Assembly (NCBI GenBank): GCA_020091685.1
Contig: CM034605.1
Span: 26,318,470-26,382,469 of the forward strand
Direction: 5' to 3'
Source: Lutjanus erythropterus
Taxonomy: Eukaryota; Chordata; Actinopteri; Lutjaniformes; Lutjanidae
Length of the DNA: 64,000 nt
In this document: piece by piece, positions 10,913 through 20,689 of the stretch
Layout: each line of letters begins with the position of its first letter
How positions within the stretch are numbered: position 1 is the first letter of the stretch
Position numbers and translations under genes: made by a program
Notes under the pieces: model-generated
The model's input: only the letters and a program-made list of their open reading frames with translations
Database searches by the model: none
Told to the model about the DNA's origin: nothing

Positions 10913-12046
10913 CTACAACATCTTCTCCTCTCGCTCCCACGGCACGGGGTCCTGCTCCTCCTCGACATGCGTGTTCCTGCGCCCTGTCCAAAAGTGCTCC
11001 ACGTCTGGGAACGTCTTCTCCTTGTCCGGTGACACCGCGTTGGCGACGGCGTTCGCCCCCACTTCTGCTCCGTTCCCCTCCGTTTTGGGACACTTGTTGC
11101 TGGGGAGCTGCTTGGAGCCTCTGCAGGTGGCGATGAACCAGATGGTGATCAATCCTTGGCGCACGTCGTCGTACATGGTCATGAGGATGACCGGAGAGAG
11201 CGAGCTGCATGCGTAAAGGAGCACTTGCGCGAATATGATCAACCCCACAGGCGGTTTGTTGTAGCCGAGCCTGATCCAGGTGAAAGTCCCCCACTCTGGC
11301 ATCAGCATGAGCCCGAGGGCGCCGCTCAGACACAGTAACACCAGGGTCACTTTGCTCTGGTGCTGCGGGCTGGGTGCGTGATTCACCGCAGAGTGTAGGG
11401 TCTTTGTGTAGTAGGCGAGCGTAAAGATGACCGGCACCACGAAGGTTGCAGTTGGATAAATCTTGTAGAACAAACTCATGAAGTCAGACGCACAAACTGG
11501 CATCTCAGAGACGCAGATAGTGTCTCCGCCGCTCTGCGCCAAAGAGGCAAAAAGCATCTGAGGGATGGGAAACATCATGGAGACGATCCAGATGAACGCC
11601 AGGGCTCCGTGGATCCACGTCGGGCTGTACAGGGGGCCCGCAGCGGCGCGTGGGACAAAAGTGTGTTTGGCTCTGGTTGTGGCTGCAAGGATTAAAGTTT
11701 TTGCCACCACGCACGAGTGCTGGAACCAGTCCGTGGTGCTGCACACAAAACTCCCCAAGGTCCACGTCTGCTTGTAGTAGGTGACGGCGCGCACCGGGGC
11801 GCACAGCAACAGGATCACCAAGTCCGTGGAGGCAAGAGAGGCGAGGAGCGCCTTCACCTCAGAGCCGCGTCCGTTCCTAAAGTCACGGATGAAAATCAGC
11901 AAGACGAGCAAATTCCCAACTGCTCCTGACACGCAGATCCCGATGAGGATGACGGGCATGGCGGTCCTGGTGTCCTCCCCCTGGAGAAGTTGAACTCCTC
12001 CAACAAAATCAAAAAAGGACACATTTGCAGGTCGATCAATATCCAT
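10913..12046 (-). CDS. gpr151: GPR151-like orphan G protein-coupled receptor, complete single exon
   Basis: Uninterrupted frame of 377 codons plus TAG. The ATG at 12046-12044 is chosen because it has a strong Kozak context (G at -3 and +4) and an in-frame TGA lies upstream at 12086-12088 with no other ATG between. Seven hydrophobic segments are visible. Landmarks: N-glycosylation site NVS at residues 8-10, TM1 N45 in a GNLLV motif, TM2 D75, TM3 C102 paired with ECL2 C178, TM6 P250, and C308 as a possible palmitoylation site. The C-tail carries PDVEHFW (347-353) and DPVPWE (366-371), which match the conserved tail of vertebrate GPR151 as I recall it; human GPR151 is also encoded in one exon and is somewhat longer (about 419 aa). 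Canonical activation motifs are altered: AKH (126-128) at the DRY position, LMP instead of WLP in TM6, SPVIL instead of NPxxY. In other vertebrates GPR151 is a plasma-membrane and axonal receptor marking habenula neurons; its ligand is unsettled. It stands alone, with no partner gene nearby. Confidence 0.93.
   Translation of the reverse strand: MDIDRPANVSFFDFVGGVQLLQGEDTRTAMPVILIGICVSGAVGNLLVLLIFIRDFRNGRGSEVKALLASLASTDLVILLLCAPVRAVTYYKQTWTLGSFVCSTTDWFQHSCVVAKTLILAATTRAKHTFVPRAAAGPLYSPTWIHGALAFIWIVSMMFPIPQMLFASLAQSGGDTICVSEMPVCASDFMSLFYKIYPTATFVVPVIFTLAYYTKTLHSAVNHAPSPQHQSKVTLVLLCLSGALGLMLMPEWGTFTWIRLGYNKPPVGLIIFAQVLLYACSSLSPVILMTMYDDVRQGLITIWFIATCRGSKQLPSNKCPKTEGNGAEVGANAVANAVSPDKEKTFPDVEHFWTGRRNTHVEEEQDPVPWEREEKML
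11723..11743 (-). promoter_or_regulatory. RE1/NRSE-like REST site inside the gpr151 coding sequence
   Basis: Read on the minus strand, the segment contains CAGCACCACGGAC, identical to the core of the 21-bp RE1 consensus; overall 16 of 21 positions match by my alignment. It lies in codons for the start of TM3 (around C102-F108). REST represses neuronal genes in non-neuronal cells, and RE1 sites within genes are known. The match could also be coincidental, since the bases encode conserved residues. Confidence 0.4.
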
Positions 12047-12420
12047 CTCTTCTTCCAAAAGTTTGAGCCCCTTAACGTGCAAAAGTCAACAAATAAAATT
12101 AAATGTTTTCTTTATGTTTCCACTTTTCTCCTGGAGGAAAAAAAACACAAACAAAGGCGGAGGATGTGCTCGTCCAGCGCGCCGCGGAGCTGAAACGCTC
12201 TGAATGGGGTCGTGATCGCATCAGCAGTGGGTGAGCAGGCTGGCAGGTAGGCTATTTCAAGTGCTGCCATTTAGCATCGTCAACCACTCACGTCATTTTA
12301 TCAGTGTGGCTCCGGGCTGCAGCCAAACCAAATGTGAGCGCAGCGTGATGTGATTTACATGTGAAACCTCGGAGGGAGCGCGGCTGGTGTGGCGTGTCAG
12401 AAAACATGTCAAAGTAACAA
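12047..12420 (-). promoter_or_regulatory. Presumed gpr151 5' leader and proximal promoter
   Basis: Sequence between the start codon and the large inverted-repeat element beginning at 12472. It is locally GC-richer (12165-12240 and 12300-12390) than the surrounding AT-rich DNA. On the minus strand a CRE-like TGACGTGA lies at 12288-12295, next to a weak TATA-like GATAAAAT (about 12296-12303). Neither is proven. An intron in the 5' UTR cannot be excluded. Confidence 0.4.
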
Positions 12421-12471
12421 AAACATCTTCTGGAGACCTGCACTTTATTTTATACAACATTAACAAGACGC

Positions 12472-13963
12472 AACAAGTAGTACTTTGTATCAATCAGACA
12501 AAAACTAGAAATAATATGTTCTTTATTAGACCCTTATTTAGACTTTATTGCAGGATAATTGAGGACAAAACAACACTGTACTGTAATCCAAAGTGTATTA
12601 TTTCCCACAGTTAGTCTGGGTTGCACCAACCAATATTAATTTAATCTAAGATTAGCTCTAATCAGAGTTTAGCAAAACTAGGTTTAAATGAGTAAATCCA
12701 GGTTTAAGATTAAACAGGGCTCTACTGCACAATTTAAAAAAATCATCTAAGTTTTGTAAATAGAGGTTTAGTAATGTAAATGGAGTTTAATCAATCAATC
12801 AATTAAAAGAAGAGAAAATAGTTAACACAGGCTGCTCTGTATTTCTTAACTCGGTATCACAGTGAACATCAAGTTGCTAGCTAGCTAAAAAAGTTAACTA
12901 AATGTTACATTGCTAGTTAGCTAGCTGGCTAAAAAGTTAAACAAATTAATAAACAAAATGTTATATGGTGTTCTAGCTAGTTATAAAGTTTATTAAATGT
13001 CACATTGTTTGATAGCTACAAACTAAAACGTTGTATTGTTGGCTTGCTACCTAAACAGTAAAAACATAAAATTAAATAAAATAAACAAAACATTATAGTG
13101 TGTACTAGCTTGGTAAAAAGTTAACCAAGTATTACATTGTGTGCTAGCTAGCTAAAAAGTTAACTAAACTTTACATTTTTTTGCTAGCTAGCGAAAATGT
13201 TTTTAAAAATGTTTTATTGTGTGCTAGCTGGGTAAAAAGTTAACTAAATGTAAAATTTTTTGCTAGCTAATTAAAAGATTAAAAAAGAGGATTATATTGT
13301 TTGCAAGCTAGTTAAAAAATAAACTAAACGTATATTGTTTAGCCTAGCTAAAAAGTTAGCTAGTCTAGTTAGCTTACTCGTGATGACTCAGCAGAGAAGC
13401 TTTATTTCTCCTTTGAGAAAACCATGTTAGCTGAATTACTATTTCACTATTTTACTCAATCCATTTAAAAAAAAAGCAGCCATATTAAAGTTAAACCTCC
13501 TCAAGTATAAGTTTAAAGTTAATACTGGATCACAGTTCAAACTGGAGTTTAAACCTTGATCAATTAAAAACTGTTGCACCAAAACTTTACTGTAAAAACT
13601 AAACTGAGGTTGAAAAAATGGTTTAAATTTAATCTTTCTAATTTTAATTTGGTGTAAAAGTTTGCTCAAACCTAATTTTAAGTTAAACCTTGATTTAAAC
13701 AGGTTGAAAAATAACTGCATGTTGGTGCAACCCAAACATAGACCCATGTTGGACTTTATTGGAGGGTAATTAGAGACACATTACAAGTGAACTGTACTGT
13801 AAACATAATTAAACTCTAATAAAGTCAAATATTGGTCTGCAATTATGTCCCTAATTACCTTGTATTAAGTCTAATATTAATAATACTAAAGGGTCTAATA
13901 CTATCTAACAAAGAACATATAATTTTAAGTTTTTGCCTGATTTAATACAAACTACAGCTTGTT
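12472..13963. mobile_element. 1.5-kb inverted-repeat (foldback) element upstream of gpr151
   Basis: The left arm (12472-12640: AACAAG..GTA..TTTGTAT, then ATATGTTCTTTATTAGA, then CTGGGTTGCACCAACC) recurs in inverse complement, in the same order, in the right arm (about 13690-13963). The arms are diverged. Nested smaller inverted repeats occur within the right arm (ACTTTATTGGAGG / AATAAAGTC). The interior holds an array of GCTAAAAAGTTA units at about 12870-13370. No coding capacity. It starts 426 bp upstream of the gpr151 ATG. Confidence 0.7.
12870..13425 (+). repeat. GCTAGCTAAAAAGTTAACTAAATGTTACATTG array, copy 1
   Basis: Degenerate tandem units of about 60 bp, each GCTAGCTA then AAAAGTTAACTAA then an ACATTGT segment, roughly eight in number. 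The array ends in a unique tail, CGTGATGACTCAGCAG, at about 13379-13394, shared with the array at 54490-54840. Confidence 0.7.
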
Positions 13964-16090
13964 ATGTGTTATGAGTGTACTGTAAAATCAAGTGTGACCA
14001 GTAGATTAAAAATGAAAATGAAACATGCGCAAATAGACAACAGAGCTGTGACTTTTCCTGGAATCGCTGGGAAATGAATGGCATATTGTGCAGCCATATG
14101 ACATGTTTAAATAATAATCATATCACATGATGGCTAAAAGGCACGCAGCTGCTCAATGAGGACAAATGTCTCTATAATAAATTTTTAAATGCTTTAATTT
14201 TGTCTTAATATATGGTTTTCTTAAAAATGGCAAAATTTATGGCTCATTTTCCCAAATTTTATAAAGTGACAGAAACATACAAACCTGAATCCCATTTTAA
14301 GACAAACTGAGAAGAATAAACAACATTTAGACTAAACTTTGATCTACTGTACATCAAATCAATTATCAATATTTCTGGCAGCTTAAGATACTTTTCTCCA
14401 GCACTTCTGTCAGTTTCAGTTATTTAAAGTGACAGTGTTACTTTTCAAGGTTTTTTTTTTGTTTGTTTCTTTCACAAATTAAATATTTAACTTGTGCAAT
14501 AAAACACTCCTTTATTGAGATCAGTGCACTCAAAAGTTTTGCAGTCTTGACTCTCCACTAGTGACCACAGTGACTGTAGTTCAGCAAAACTTACATTAAT
14601 AATAACCTTTCAGAACATTGAATTTAAGTTGTCTCCTCTTGTCTCTGTTTTCAGACTTTCAGGGTGTTCCTATAGGAACATTATGCAGATGCGTGCGCGT
14701 CCTTTCCAATGGTAAAATCCAGATTCAATGGCAGAAACTCCTGCAACATGTGATATATTTTAAATAATTTCTTTGCCTACAACAGCGTGTAGAAAACATC
14801 CAGGTTACACAGAGCTTCAGGCTCATTATGTTCAATGCTGACAAGTGGCAAAGAGGAATTATTGCTGCCTCCGAAGCCTGGGGCGCTCTGCTGTGTGGCC
14901 ATGAAATGCTGGACAGGGTGTCATGGAGAAGGACTGGGGTCTTGGTGAGGCTCACCACGTCCTTCTGCTCCCATTCAAGCTTGTGGGTTGGGTGGGAGGG
15001 GCTTAGCAGAGGGATACAGGCAGCCAAGAGAGAAGTGGAAGATTTTGTATTGTGTTCAGTTGTTGCATATTACAGTTTTAAAGCTACTACAAGTTCGGTC
15101 TCAATTTATCACTGATGCTTCTATATCAGTTTTTCCCAAACTCCTGTTATCTTTTTAAAAATGACAAACCATTGCGACCCAAGTTCGTGCATAAATGAAC
15201 ACTCCTGATCATTTTTACTGACATTTCCACACACACTACTGCACAGAAAGACAACTTTTTTGGCTAATGCACCAGGAGAGCACCTCTTATTTGACTGAAT
15301 GGGCGCCATCTTTGCATTCACTGTCTAGTTCATTATATTATATCTATGATTTCCAACCAGGCCACGATAATGAACGGACTGTAAAATGAGATTGTAAAAT
15401 TTCACCGACGTCAGACTGGTTTGAGACCCATTAATTGTTGTAATGTGTTCACACTGTGCATGGTAAGTTTATATTTCTTATTTTATAATGCAATCCTGCT
15501 AAATAATCCCCATATTTACTAAATGTAAAATGACTACATCTTTTTTTTTCTTTAACTCTAATGGAATACAATTACCTATTTTTGTATCCTGATAATGTAA
15601 TCCCATTACATATAATCTGCCCAGAGTTTGTGTCCAATACACAGCTAACTAAAAAATGTACAGAAACTAAAAATATGTTAGCAAAAGTAGATTTTCAGAA
15701 ATATTGCACTCTCTTGCAGTACTTGAATGTTTAATTGGCCCTTCTAGTGAGACAAAACCAGCAGTGGCCCCAATCTGCAAATCTACAAATTCTTTTTTCC
15801 CCAAATTTATCTCACTGCATCTACCTTATTAAAGTAATCATGATGTAATGTAACAGGAACACCTGCTACAACCTAATGAATGTAAAAGATAGCAGTAACA
15901 ATGATGACGCTGACAAAAAATGTATTTAATGATGATCATATCCAATCTCCTTAATGGGTTCAGTGCCACATTATGTTCTGTTTTACTACCAGTACTCGTG
16001 TAGTGAGTCACTGATTCAAATATGAGTGAAACAAAATGACCATTCAGGCTCATTAACAGTTTAATGCAGTGACCCTAAAGGCTGAAGTGC
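13964..16090. other. Intergenic, mostly unassigned
   Basis: No gene supported. 15451-15620 is a dispersed repeat; 15126-15360 may be a decayed hAT-like element (TTTCCCAAACTC near its left end). 14640-15060 is unique-looking and more GC-rich, with no recognised function. Confidence 0.4.
15451..15620 (+). repeat. Dispersed repeat, copy of 991-1142
   Basis: ACACTGTGCATGGTA start, GCAATCCTGCTAAATAATCC, GACTACATC, and a GTAATCCCATTACAT end parallel the first copy block for block. Confidence 0.6.
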
Positions 16091-16261
16091 CTGAAGCATC
16101 GCATTACACAGTGAGGTGTGTTTACTTGACTTGAAGAGCATCCGGATGATGAGGGGGAGGATGGGGGAGCTGCTGCTGCTGGTGGTGGTGGTAGTGGGGG
16201 GGTTGTATGTAGAGAGGTGAGGGTGCCCACTCAAATGCTGTCACCTCCTCTAAGAGTGCTG

Positions 16262-16274
16262 GTTGCTAGGCGAC
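16262..16274. promoter_or_regulatory. RFX X-box-like palindrome
   Basis: GTTGCTAGGCGAC; the reverse complement GTCGCC-T-AGCAAC fits the X-box pattern GTNRCC-N(0-3)-RGYAAC at every position. It lies 4.2 kb upstream of the gpr151 start in a more GC-rich patch, with no adjacent gene start identified. Confidence 0.4.
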
Positions 16275-16849
16275 CGGAGCCACCATCACAGTATGGGGTT
16301 AGGAAGATGTGAGGCATCATGAAGTAGTGTGAGATATGGAAGGATGGAGAGGCTTTAAAGAGACTTTGGAGCTTCAGATCTAATGAATGAATCCGCACAC
16401 AGCGTCATTACAGAGGGGGGAAAAAGGCTGCGGTGGTATTTAGAGGGGTGAAATAATAATATGATGGCACAAGCAGGAGTGCTGCCCTTGTGGCATGCGT
16501 AGTAATCAGGGATAATTGATAGGTTACGGACTGTGCACGGCTGAGAATACGAGGAGGTTTCAGCTCCCACTCATTTCGCCTCTGGAAAACCATCAGTTTA
16601 ACGTGAATCACGTTACACTCAAATACTCAAAGTTGCATTTGTTTACACAGAGATACATGTGCATTTTCCTCACATGACAAGACCCGTAACTGATAACAAT
16701 CAAATAAAACATTAAAACAATAACAATACAACGAGTAAATATAAAAATTCATGACCTGACGTGGTGGGATTAACCGAAAATTTAAAAATAGATTAAAAAA
16801 GGCTGTAACAAGGAATGATTTTTAAACACAGTGAGCCGGGAAGGAAGGC

Positions 16850-17038
16850 TTTAGCACATCGGGGGTTCTTTTCATTCCTGTTCCGTCTCACTCCCAAAAA
16901 AAACTCCTGCCTATCCCAATACCGTGACAAAGTTAAAAAAAAATCCTTTCCCGTCTCATTTCCATTAATCCACAGACCACACATGAGACTGCACACTTTT
17001 TTATATCTAAAAAAAGGACCATTTGTTATTATGATTCC
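16850..17038 (+). repeat. 'TTTTCATTCCTGT' duplicated block, copy 1
   Basis: Shares with 17510-17730 the ordered blocks TTTTCATTCCTGT, CCCACTCC/TCACTCCC, ATACCGTGACAAAGT/ATACCATGACAGAGT, CATGA..CTG..ACAC, TTTTTATATyTAAAAAA and GTTATTATGA. C-rich strand bias. No coding frame. Confidence 0.75.
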
Positions 17039-17325
17039 CACCTGCTCCTGTTAGCTCGTCCCATCCAGGTCCCGTGATTAATAGTGAAATTGACTCCCAT
17101 CCCACTTGACACCCACAGGAATCCCGTGGTCAACCTTCACTAAATACAGGTCCCCCAGCAACATCTTTTAATCATCTTCAAAATTTGTTTTTCTTTTCAA
17201 CACAGACAAACCTAGCACATATCTAAGTACAGACTGAGTACCAGGCCTGCTCATCTGAAACTGACGCACAGAGGAAAAACTGATTTTGCAGGTGGTTACT
17301 GGGGGACCTGTAAAAGTGACATGAA

Positions 17326-17508
17326 TATAGTCACATCTTAAGATAGCTAACTGTTAGCAAAATGCTATCTAACTAGCCAATTATTAGCTATCCAGTTGCA
17401 TCTGAAAGCTAATGTTACCAAAACACTAGTTAAATGGATAGCTAGCATTAATCGCTGGTTAGCTATTTAGCATTTTGTTAACATTTGCTAACTTAAGATG
17501 TGACTATA
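17326..17508. repeat. 183-bp near-perfect palindrome (foldback)
   Basis: TATAGTCACATCTTAAG at 17326 is matched exactly by CTTAAGATGTGACTATA ending at 17508. The arms continue as TTAGCAAAATGCT / AGCATTTTGTTAA with few differences; the centre contains AGCTA-rich DNA. It lies directly against the second duplicated block. Confidence 0.85.
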
Positions 17509-17509
17509 T

Positions 17510-17730
17510 ACTAAAGGGTGACATGGGAGTGGATTTTCATTCCTGTCCCATCCCACTCCCACAAAAATACTCCTCTTGCATCCAAATACCATGACAGAGT
17601 AAATAAAATATCCTGTCCTATTTAAATCCCAAAAAAAAGATTCCCGTCCCATCATGTTCCTGTTAATGCACGGTACACATGACTGTACACACATTTTTAT
17701 ATTTAAAAAACTGACCCATTGTTATTATGA
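17510..17730 (+). repeat. 'TTTTCATTCCTGT' duplicated block, copy 2
   Basis: Partner of 16850-17038, starting immediately after the palindrome at 17326-17508, so the two blocks and the palindrome may be parts of one larger element. Confidence 0.75.
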
Positions 17731-17864
17731 CTGGCTAATCTACATCAGTCTTTAGAAAAATAGTTATGTCTGATAGATAATGTTAGCAAACTGCCTACTA
17801 GCTTGCTAATCTACAACAATTGTTAGCTAGCTAGCTACATCTGAGCCTAGCACGTATCTAAGTA

Positions 17865-17962
17865 CAGGAAACAAGAAAGGAGAAAGCTGACGGTTCCGCC
17901 GGGTACCGAGCATGCTCATCTGCTATTGGAGCACAGAGGAAAAGGGGGCGGGACTTCAGAGG
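17865..17962 (+). repeat. Dispersed repeat fragment with GGGGCGGGACTT, copy 1
   Basis: GTACAGGAAACAAGAAAGGAGAA, then GGAGCACAGAGGAAAAGG, then GGGCGGGACTT. A close copy in the same orientation is at 63774-63862; a shorter relative is at 17225-17285. Confidence 0.65.
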
Positions 17963-19144
17963 GGGTTCATCAAATGTTGGCATGCTAACTCACTAGACAC
18001 GATGAACATGGAAAACATACCTGCCCATCAATCAGCGTGTTGGCATGGTCATTGTTCGCATCTTAGCATTGCATGCTAGCAGTAGCATTTAGCTCAAAGC
18101 AGTGCTGCGCAAATACAGAGCTGCTGTTATGTCTGTACACTCTTCTTCTACTATGCTGTGGGTGTGAATTAATTAAATAAATCACTATCCATTCGAAATT
18201 TTCTAATTTTCTTCTAATCCTTTTGAGGGGGAACATTAGCCAGGTTGAAAAAACATATTTGTGGAACATCCTGTCTTCATAAGGTGTTATAATTCTGTCA
18301 GTCATGATTGCTATTATCCTTTTGAAGGTGCATTAATGCGCTATAATTTTCCATCGTGCGTCATTGAAGAGAATGAGTCTCAACAGTTTCTCAGCGGGGT
18401 CCTGCGAGGATGAAAGACTCCCTTTTGAAGCATAGCCTGCGTGCGCCTACATGTAGTGTCTGCTACTCAGACTGTAACTGTGGGTCTTTTTCTTGGACAA
18501 CAACCCAGAGACCCAACAGAGATACCAGAGCAAATGCCTGTGAGTTTTTTTTTTCCCTTTTCTTTTCTGTTTTTCATCTGTGCGTCCTCCACTCCAGAAT
18601 AGACTGAATCAGTATTGTGTGAGAGTTGGATCCCTCACGTTCCCTCAAGGCGTTTACAGAGCTGGAGAAGGACAAAATAACAGTAAAAGAAAAATGATCG
18701 AGAGGGGGAGGGGAGGGGGGGACCATGAACAAAAACCCAGAGAGTCTAAATGAACTCCAGTAATGTTCCCTTTGGAGATAGTCCAGAGTAGAAACAAAGA
18801 TGAAGTAGTTTTTCGACCACAGGGATGTCTACCGTAAAAAGCAGACCTTGCCATTATACATTTTTGTCCCAAATCCCTTGATGCAGAAAAGCTTTTACAG
18901 TATCAAAGAAAACAAACGCAGGTTTTTGTCATTAGCGTCATTCACGGAGATCAAAGGTAAAAAGGTCTCCCCAGGTAACCACAGAGACAAAAGACTCGTT
19001 GTTATCAGAGCTGCTTCTTATTGATGCTGTTGTTCAGAAGTGATTAGCAATTTGTTGTTGATGTTGCGACCCTGTTTTACATGACTGCTTTCAAGTTTCC
19101 CCGTCATCAAACACACTGACGGCTGCTGACATCAAGTTACTGCT
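17963..19144. other. Intergenic, nothing recognised
   Basis: No gene or clear mobile element. Several short frames, none with recognisable motifs. Confidence 0.4.
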
Positions 19145-20131
19145 GCACTCTGAGACATAAAAGGGTCTAATCAGAACCATAAAGGATTTGTTCTCACAGG
19201 AGAACACTTGTCGGTTCCTGCTAGAACCTTTAATGAAGTTAGTTCTACCTAGAACCCAGCATAAAGGGTTATACCTGCAACCCTCTGTGAAAGGTTTCAC
19301 CCAGAACCCCCTATGAGAGGTTCTACAGAGAACCCTTCTGTAGTGCAATGGTTCCACCCAGAACCCTTTCTCTATCCATAACCATTCTAAGGGTGCTATC
19401 TAGAACCCACCCAGGGTGTTTTACAGAGAACCTTTTTGTAGTCCAAGGGTTTTATCTAGAACACACTCAGTTGGTTCTACCAAGAACCCTTTTATATTCC
19501 ATAAGTTTTATCTAGAACCCAACCAGGGGATTCCACTGAGAACCATTTTATATGTACGGGTTTTATCTAGAACACACCAGAAAGTTCTACTGAGAACCTT
19601 TTTATATTCCAAGGGTTTTTGTTTCAAACCCACCAACGTAGTTTTAGTGAGAACCTTTATGTTTTTCAATAGTTAATCTAGAACCCACCAAGGGGTTCTA
19701 ATAAGAACCCCTTTATATTCCAAGGGTTTTATCTAGAACCCACAACTGCAGTTCTATTGACAACCTTTTTATTTTCTAAGGATTATATCTAGAACACACT
19801 CCGGGGGTTCTACCAAGAAGCCTTTTATATTCCAAAAGTTTTATCTAGAGGCTAACCAAGAGATTCTACTGAGAACCTTTTCATATTACAAGGGTTTTAT
19901 CTAGAACCTACCAAGGGGTTCTACCAAGAACCCTTTTATATAATGGTACAAAGAACCCTTCAAAGATTTCAACAATCCTTGAAGAACTCCGTCTTCCAAA
20001 AAGGGTTCTTTGGATGAAAAGAGTTTTTAATGGAACCCTTAGTCTTTCAAAGACCCCTTGACAAACAAACTAACTCGAACCCCAGCCGTTCATGAGGAAC
20101 CCTTTTGGAACGCTTATTTCTGAGAGTGTGC
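19145..20131. mobile_element. 1-kb TIR element built from a 55-bp GGTTCT/AGAACC tandem array
   Basis: Ends GCACTCTGAGACATAA (19145) and TTATTTCTGAGAGTGTGC (to 20131) are diverged inverted repeats. Between about 19380 and 19950, TATCTAGAAC recurs every 53-57 bases (near 19398, 19453, 19509, 19564, 19673, 19730, 19786, 19842, 19898). Each unit has the order TCTAGAACCCACC, GGGGTTCTAC, GAGAACC, TTTTATATTCCAAGGGTTT. The outer parts hold inverted AAGGGTTCT/AGAACCCTT motifs. Units are diverged, and there is no coding function. Confidence 0.8.
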
Positions 20132-20689
20132 AGGTGACAGGACTGACAGTTACCACGACAACCTGTGGATGGAAACACTCGACTTGCAGGAGCTGTCGGT
20201 GACGGTCGTCATGCTTCAGACAGCAGATGAACCTCTTAAACAGTTGATGAGTGATTTCTCTGCTCGTGTGAATAAATGTGCGTTTGATTTGTGACGAGCA
20301 GCAGGAAATCGTTCTCATTATCTCCGTCGCTGTTTCCTTCATTTGTCTCAGGCATCATGCAAAGGGATAAATGACTCCCTTTAGCAAAAGGGCAGACTCC
20401 CGCCTGCAAAATAGCAAATAATTAATGTCAGGGTTTTTTTTATAGTGTGTATGTGAGGGAGGGGGCGGGTGGAGGTGTTTCTATTTTTTCTTCTTTAATT
20501 ATAAAATGTAAAAACCAAAGACACACAGAACTGTACACAGGCATCAGCAGATACTGTAAATATACAGTATATTTAGTGAATATTACTCCTTTTTAATGAT
20601 TTGTTGTATCCTGTTTTTTTATGCAGATGAATGTTACCTCGATGCTGCTGCCTGCTGTGACTTCCTGCTGGCTGCTGTCATGACTGATC
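20132..20689. other. Intergenic, nothing recognised
   Basis: No gene seen; contains an imperfect palindrome AAATATACAGTATATTT (about 20558-20574) and G-rich runs at 20455-20475. Confidence 0.35.

Noticed and set aside
10860-11333. Long antisense frames across the 3' half of gpr151, on the minus strand in another frame and on the plus strand
   Set aside because: They are by-products of the GC-rich gpr151 coding sequence; no family motifs.
12047-12082. Twelve-residue N-terminal extension of gpr151
   Set aside because: It would need a TTG start; the ATG at 12046 has a strong Kozak context and an in-frame stop lies just upstream.
19380-19960. CRISPR-like array of regularly spaced repeats
   Set aside because: Repeats are diverged, adjoin without unique spacers, sit in fish DNA with no cas genes, and are explained by a tandem minisatellite.
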